From positions 248,001 to 312,000 of the forward strand of contig JFHB01000012.1 of the NCBI GenBank assembly GCA_000729835.1: DNA of 64,000 bases. The letters run 5' to 3'. This document shows, in pieces, positions 59,059 to 64,000 of the stretch. The DNA comes from Atkinsonella hypoxylon (taxonomy: Eukaryota; Ascomycota; Sordariomycetes; Hypocreales; Clavicipitaceae). The translations under genes were made by a program, and so were the position numbers. Numbering within the stretch: the first letter of the stretch is position 1; each line of letters starts with the position of its first letter. Under the pieces are notes generated by a model. It saw only the letters and a program-made list of their open reading frames with translations, searched no databases and was not told the origin of the DNA.

Positions 59059-62000
59059 ATGACACATTCCAGATCCAGGTCGTCCACATGTTCGGCGACT
59101 AAATCACCGATCATGGACTCAGAGGACTCGAGTATTCAGTATGAATCCCCATCTGTCCAAACCGCCGTCGAAAAAGCCTCCGTAGCGGCCAACAACAAGG
59201 AGACGACGGTTGAAAAGAACAAGCAACAGGTCGAACTCGACAAAATCGATCTAATAACTGAGATGAATGAGTCCGACCAAGCGGCTCAAGCAGAAAAGTT
59301 GGAGGAGCGGGAAGGATCCTACCAGGTCCAGGAGACGGAATCAGCTGAGGCGGAAATCCCGAAGATGGCTCATGACTCCATGGTTACCGTACGGCTTTCC
59401 GAACCACCATCCTTTATACTGGACACTCCTACCGCTACGGCCAATGGCAGGCTGGCAAGCATTGCGTCAACTGTACTGGAAGAGGAACAGATTGACGTGA
59501 AAGACGAATTAAACGACAGTGAGACGGGCAGTGAGGACTGCCGAGACAGCTCCTCAAAACCACGGGCTATAAGCGTCACAATATCGACCTCGGAGAGCAG
59601 TCGGAGCCTCAGAGATGAGTTGGGCCAATGCGTTGCTGATGACCACGAGTCCGACTCCTCCGAGGACAATGAAGAAGTGAATTGGGAACAGCTAGAAAAA
59701 ACTGAGGATGAACAAACTAAGGATGAGGAAACCGATAATGCACGTCTGCTCTGTAAAAGCCCGAACACCATGTTATTCATCCTTATGACTTATGCTAACA
59801 TTGAAAGCAGTCAACCGCTCTTCTTTTGGCGCGCTTGGAGCAGGAAAACGCGAAACTGGCTACGAATCCCAAGAGTGTCAAGGTGCAAGTTGTAGAAAAA
59901 CTTCCATCGGCCAAACCTCGACCACCATCCATGGCTCAACTACGTAGGTTGGTCAACCGACCGACACCTTCGGCCCTTCGGTATTCCATGTTGCCACCAC
60001 CTCCGATGACTGATCTGGAATTCTATGCGGCTCTCGTCAAGGACTACCAGCAAACGGCGGCTCGTTTACCAACTCTCTTGTCCAACAAGATTCGCAAAGG
60101 AATACCCCCTCCTTTACGAGGCGTGGTCTGGCAGAGCATGTCCGGCGCTCGTGACGCGATCCTAGAGGAACAGTATGACCGTTTTTGCGGGGAGTCAAGC
60201 CCTTACGAACTTCTTATCGGTAAAGATCTAGGTCGAAGTTTTCCCGGTGTAGATATGTTCCGCAACCCCGACGGCGATGGACAGCGAATGCTAGGAAGAG
60301 TACTCAAGTCATTCAGCCTCTATGATACAAAGATTGGATATTGTCAGGGACTTGCCTTTCTCGTGGGTCCGTTACTAATGCACATGCCCGATAAGCAGGC
60401 ATTTTGTGTGCTTGTGAGGTAAGTTCTACATGTTTGGCTTCGAGTTTGTGCATTACAGATGTTGACTTTTAGAATCTCAAAGGCTGATGGAGAAGTATGA
60501 TTTGCGAGAATGCTTCCTTCCTGATTTGTCTGGGCTACATGTTCGCATTTACCAGTTCCGCGAGCTCCTGCGGCTCAATTGGCCAACCCTTTCCAGTCAT
60601 CTTGAGGAACTTCAGGTCGAGACCGCTTATGTTTCGCAATGGTTTCTAAGCTTTTTCGCCGTGACATGTCCATTGCCAATGCTTTTTCGAATCTATGATG
60701 TTATCTTCGCCGAGGGAGCTTCCGAGACTTTGATGCGTGTTGCACTGTCGCTCATGAGGAAGAACGAGGCCCGTCTTCTCGCATGCACAGAAATGGAAGA
60801 TGCTATGCAGCTTCTTTTGTCGCGTGGACTGTGGGACTGCTACCACTACAATGCTGATGAGTTTGTTCAAGATTTTGCGAGTCTGACGGGTGTCGTGACC
60901 AGAGAAAAGCTTTCACAGCTGGAGCAAGCATACAGAGAGTCGTTAGTCGCTACAGCTAATGCGGCACGGGCATCTGATATATCCACAGCTGCCAGTCGCT
61001 TCCTTGGACGAATTTGGGCCTCCTCAAGCAAGAGTAACAACCTTACTCCTGGTCTATCTGTGGGACCCGCTCGACCATTGAGTATGCTTCGCCGCAGCAC
61101 ATCAAAACAGAGCATAGCATCCACGCTTAACTCACTGGAAGCGAGCTCAGCAAGTGTCACCAGTTCAGCCTCGACCGACGCCAGCACTTTATCCCAGGAT
61201 TCAGCAAACGCCGAGGACGAGTCTGCTAGTCGCGAGTCGACTCCAGTAGGACCAAAGTTCGTTGCAAAAACTAAGACTGCGGACGAGAGATATCTTCACA
61301 GTCAAATTGAAGACCTGTTAACGGCTTTGAGTGAGTTGCAACGAGACCATGCTCTTCTGGCTAATCAGCTACAATATGAGCGAGAAGAGCGAGAGGAAGA
61401 CCGGAGAGCTGTTTGGTCATTACTTGACGGTTTGCGAAAGCGGGCGACTAACAGCGGTGGGGCGGAGGAGGAGTCGACCATTCCTATGGACGATAAAAAT
61501 GAAGAGTCCATGACCACTGAGGTAGACGACGATGGCGCGACGCTAACGACTGAAGGACCAAAGTCAACAACAGAGACTGCCACTGTCAACGATGTAGGGG
61601 CACCCTCAACGGAGCATCTCTCCGAGCTGCTTGACAGAGTAGAGCACCGCTTTCCGGCTCAAGAAAAGAAACATCGTTCATCACTGCTTCAATCTAAGTC
61701 TCAACTACGAGACGAGTTGCTTGACACGAAAGATCAGCTCGCCATTGCCGTCTCTCACTCCCAACAACTTAGCCGACAAATTCACGATATGGACCAGGAA
61801 ATTTCTGCCTTGAAAGAGCAGTTGCGGGAAAGACATGGACACGTGAAATCACTTCACCAAGATAAGCAGCGACTTGAAAAGCAAATCCACGGCATGAGAG
61901 CCAGAGTATCAAGCAGCTCAGTTATGGGAGCTGACCGTGAAATGGATACGGATTGGTTGGGCAGGGCAAAGAATGGCGGGCTTAGAGAACTGAAACTTGG

Positions 62001-62409
62001 CCGCAGCAAATCAACGCCATCACAAGCTCCTTGCTATAACAAGAGAGTATCGTCTCTTGTGCAACATGATGAATCCACGCCTGGCGATTCTTCTGAAGTA
62101 GAAACCCCGCCGAGCGAGCATGATGCACTCTTGTTAGAATTGGCCCAGGCCAAGACTGCCGAAGCAATGGCGAAGCAAGAAGCCGAAGAAGCCAAACAGA
62201 AGCTTGAGGCACTCCGAAAGGCTCATGGCATGCCACCATCTGACTCGTGTGGACCATTGCCTGCATCAAACTCAATCGGGGCCATGGCGGTTTTTAGCCG
62301 ACTCACGGGACAAGCCACGACATCATCTGCCGAAAATCTTGCCAAACCTGTAGCGACAACCACTGGCACGTCTCCCACCTCGGGAGGATTTTGGGGTTGG
62401 AGGAGATAG
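59059..62409 (+). CDS. TBC-domain Rab GTPase-activating protein (Gyp5-like)
   Basis: Three exons: 59059-59739, 59811-60418, 60483-62409; 1071 residues. The first intron appears to have a GC donor (AAT|GCACGT); no GT donor in the right phase exists, and this join restores STALLLARLEQENAKL. An N-terminal acidic disordered region (1-225, ending NWEQLEKTEDEQ) is followed by a TBC domain at about 320-530: KGIPPPLRGVVWQSMSG, the arginine finger in IGKDLGRSFP (Arg near 369), and SLYDTKIGYCQGLAFLVGPL. Coiled coils follow near 700-750 and 809-909. The layout matches Gyp5-type proteins, which accelerate GTP hydrolysis by Ypt1/Sec4-class Rabs in ER-Golgi and exocytic traffic. A start at Met 59113 would remove 18 residues. 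ATG choice is uncertain. Confidence 0.92.
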
Positions 62410-63649
62410 TTTGACCATGTTTTGATCGATGGATCGGAGCAATCAGCAACGTACTTGAGGATGACCCGTTATTACATTCGCTCTCTTTCAATCTTGACAA
62501 GATTGATATATCAGTGAGCTGGGCAATGTGCTCATTGGTTTCTTCTTGTCCTTCACGATGCCACATGTTTCTGTATGTAAATCTCTGGTGACGGCATCTG
62601 CATGCGAGCGAGCCAAGTCACAAATGTGGAGGGGATTCACATCCCTGGAAGGGACTAGGCATGCTGCTGCCGTAATGGCTATTATGTATATTGTTGACGG
62701 AGGGGAAAAATTAACGGGATGAGGTTTCACAAACTATAGTAGTCACCCATTATAGTAGAGCTGGGTTGACGAGGTTGAAGCCTGTCACATTTGGGCGTCG
62801 ACGAGCCAAGCATTAAATAGGGCGATGCTCACTAGTAATCATGACCAAATGAAAAGTCGAAATTTTTCTATATAGGCACACTGAAGTGCTATATGAGGCA
62901 GGGCTCACCAAGAGCTTGGATTCTATGCATCCGAAATCAAGGACAGCATATTGACAACCTCATGAGCAAGACGTGAACCCCCTAACCAGGCCTATCCAGG
63001 GCGCCGACAAGCAACTTTTGGAGGACGGGTCTCCAAGACGAGAATGCTTTTGCCATACCGCGTCTAGAATGTAATGTAGTCGAGGGGATATGAGACAAGG
63101 ACGTAGAAGCAGTCAAGTTCTTGAGATGGAAATATGTTCGACCGGGAGCTGCGTCAAGTCTGCATCGAGAAGGATGTCTAATACTGTTGGCCTGGGCTCC
63201 TACGGTATTGCGGGGTTTATCCCAAGTACTGGTTCTTGACGAGATTGCAATATGCCCTTCTGCTTAGATTGTGGCCTAACCGGGGAATTAGAAAAGGAGA
63301 TTGATCTTCCCTTTACGTGATCCTGATGCCGCGTGGGCGGATGTGCTTTTGTGGCAATTGCAACGGCGGCGCCGCTTTCTTATGCGTCCATCGTAGGCAG
63401 CTACAGATGATGAGCGACCTTACCGCAGAGGTGGGAAGAGGCTAGAGCCTGGCATGGAGGCATTTGCAGACGCGTTTGACCAGTGTGCGGAAGTGAAATA
63501 AGGTCTCTTCATGCGCTACATTCATTATTGCATGGGACCAAGAACAGGGAAACGGCAAGCGTAACTCTTGTGGGCATATGCCTGGGTCCAACAACGTCAC
63601 ATGGCACGCAACTCATGGGTGATTCGGTGATTTGAGTGCTGGGTAGGGG
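62410..63649. other. Intergenic region between convergent genes
   Basis: About 1.2 kb. No motif is seen. It could contain further 3' exons of the chitinase gene if the stop at 63650 is inside an intron (see the chitinase entry). Confidence 0.35.
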
Positions 63650-64000
63650 CTATGTAACGTCTACGCTTTGGGCGTATTTGCCATCTTCCGTATCGTGGCT
63701 GATGGCCCATACCATCACTCCTCCCAAGCAGAGCGACTTGGCAAATTCCGCCTTTTGTCGGAATGTATCTTCATCATCAAATGAGACCCATTGATTCCCA
63801 CCCCATGTGATCCATTTCACGGCAGCTTCCTTGTCGTGGACCGGCGTCAAGTTCTCGGTCCGAATAATGTCGTCGATTTCCGTATTCATCAACACGCCAG
63901 CTTCGCCGCTGCAAGATCCTGCCCGTCCGGCAGAGACGAAAGGGCATCCCGGGGTGGTACACGCTGGACTGGCCGCGGTGGCGCTTCGTCCGTAGAATGC
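63650..64000 (-). CDS. GH18 chitinase, C-terminal part of the catalytic domain (partial)
   Basis: The frame is open from the right edge of the window to TAG at 63650-63652 on the minus strand, 116 residues. It begins AFYGRSATAASPACTTPGCP, the substrate-cleft FYGRS motif, followed by CPFVSAGRAGSCSGEAGVL with conserved Cys as in killer-toxin-like (subgroup C) fungal chitinases, AAVKWITWGGNQWVSFDDED (end of the barrel), and LGGVMVWAISHDT. The catalytic DxxDxDxE motif lies outside the window. The enzyme class hydrolyses chitin in fungal walls. The protein stops soon after the barrel (YAQSVDVT), whereas many subgroup C members continue for several hundred residues; an unspliced donor (AGC|GTAGAC at about 63661) may hide more exons. 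Confidence 0.85.
   Translation of the reverse strand, partial: AFYGRSATAASPACTTPGCPFVSAGRAGSCSGEAGVLMNTEIDDIIRTENLTPVHDKEAAVKWITWGGNQWVSFDDEDTFRQKAEFAKSLCLGGVMVWAISHDTEDGKYAQSVDVT

Overview
The window is nuclear DNA of a filamentous ascomycete, most likely a Sordariomycete of the order Hypocreales. The evidence is short introns (about 45-230 nt) with GTNNGT donors and CTAAC/CTGAC-like branch sites, single-copy fungal housekeeping genes on both strands, pyrimidine-rich leaders, and many intergenic clusters of the palindromic ACCTAGGT/GGTACC type. Genus and species cannot be read from the sequence alone. I rebuilt exon structures by hand. Nearly all junctions keep phase and restore conserved family motifs.

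Layout, left to right: the 3' end of an exocyst subunit gene (exo84); the PP2A catalytic subunit; an unrecognised protein with a degenerate RNase H-like pattern; a single-pass membrane protein with an SH3 domain; the scavenger decapping enzyme DcpS, whose coding end overlaps a convergent GILT-like thiol reductase gene; a hexokinase-family kinase resembling GlcNAc kinases; a DHA2/Vba-type MFS transporter; the splicing factor Cef1; a second MFS transporter; an FHIT-type HIT hydrolase; nicotinate phosphoribosyltransferase; a third MFS transporter (ZIFL type); the Hsp90 cochaperone Cns1; an APSES-domain protein; DNA topoisomerase II; TAP42; a conserved fungal protein of unknown function; a Yvc1-type TRP channel; a TBC RabGAP (Gyp5-like); and the C-terminal part of a GH18 chitinase running off the right edge.

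This is mostly core genome, not an obvious accessory island. I see no biosynthetic cluster, CRISPR array, intact transposon or convincing tRNA. Functional links are loose: the PP2A catalytic subunit and its regulator TAP42 lie about 45 kb apart, DcpS and FHIT are two HIT-fold nucleotide hydrolases, and Exo84 and the Gyp5-like RabGAP both act in secretion.

The most unusual points are: a 29-nt coding overlap between dcpS and the GILT-like gene; loss of the second cysteine of the GILT active site; a probable GC-AG intron in the RabGAP gene; 18-nt and 25-nt microexons; possible dual start codons in the FHIT gene; the RNase H-like orphan; and a short dispersed repeat with an inverted pair at 31152-31217 and a related copy near 17490. 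Long intergenic stretches (1-3 kb) hold simple repeats and the dispersed palindromes but no gene I can support.
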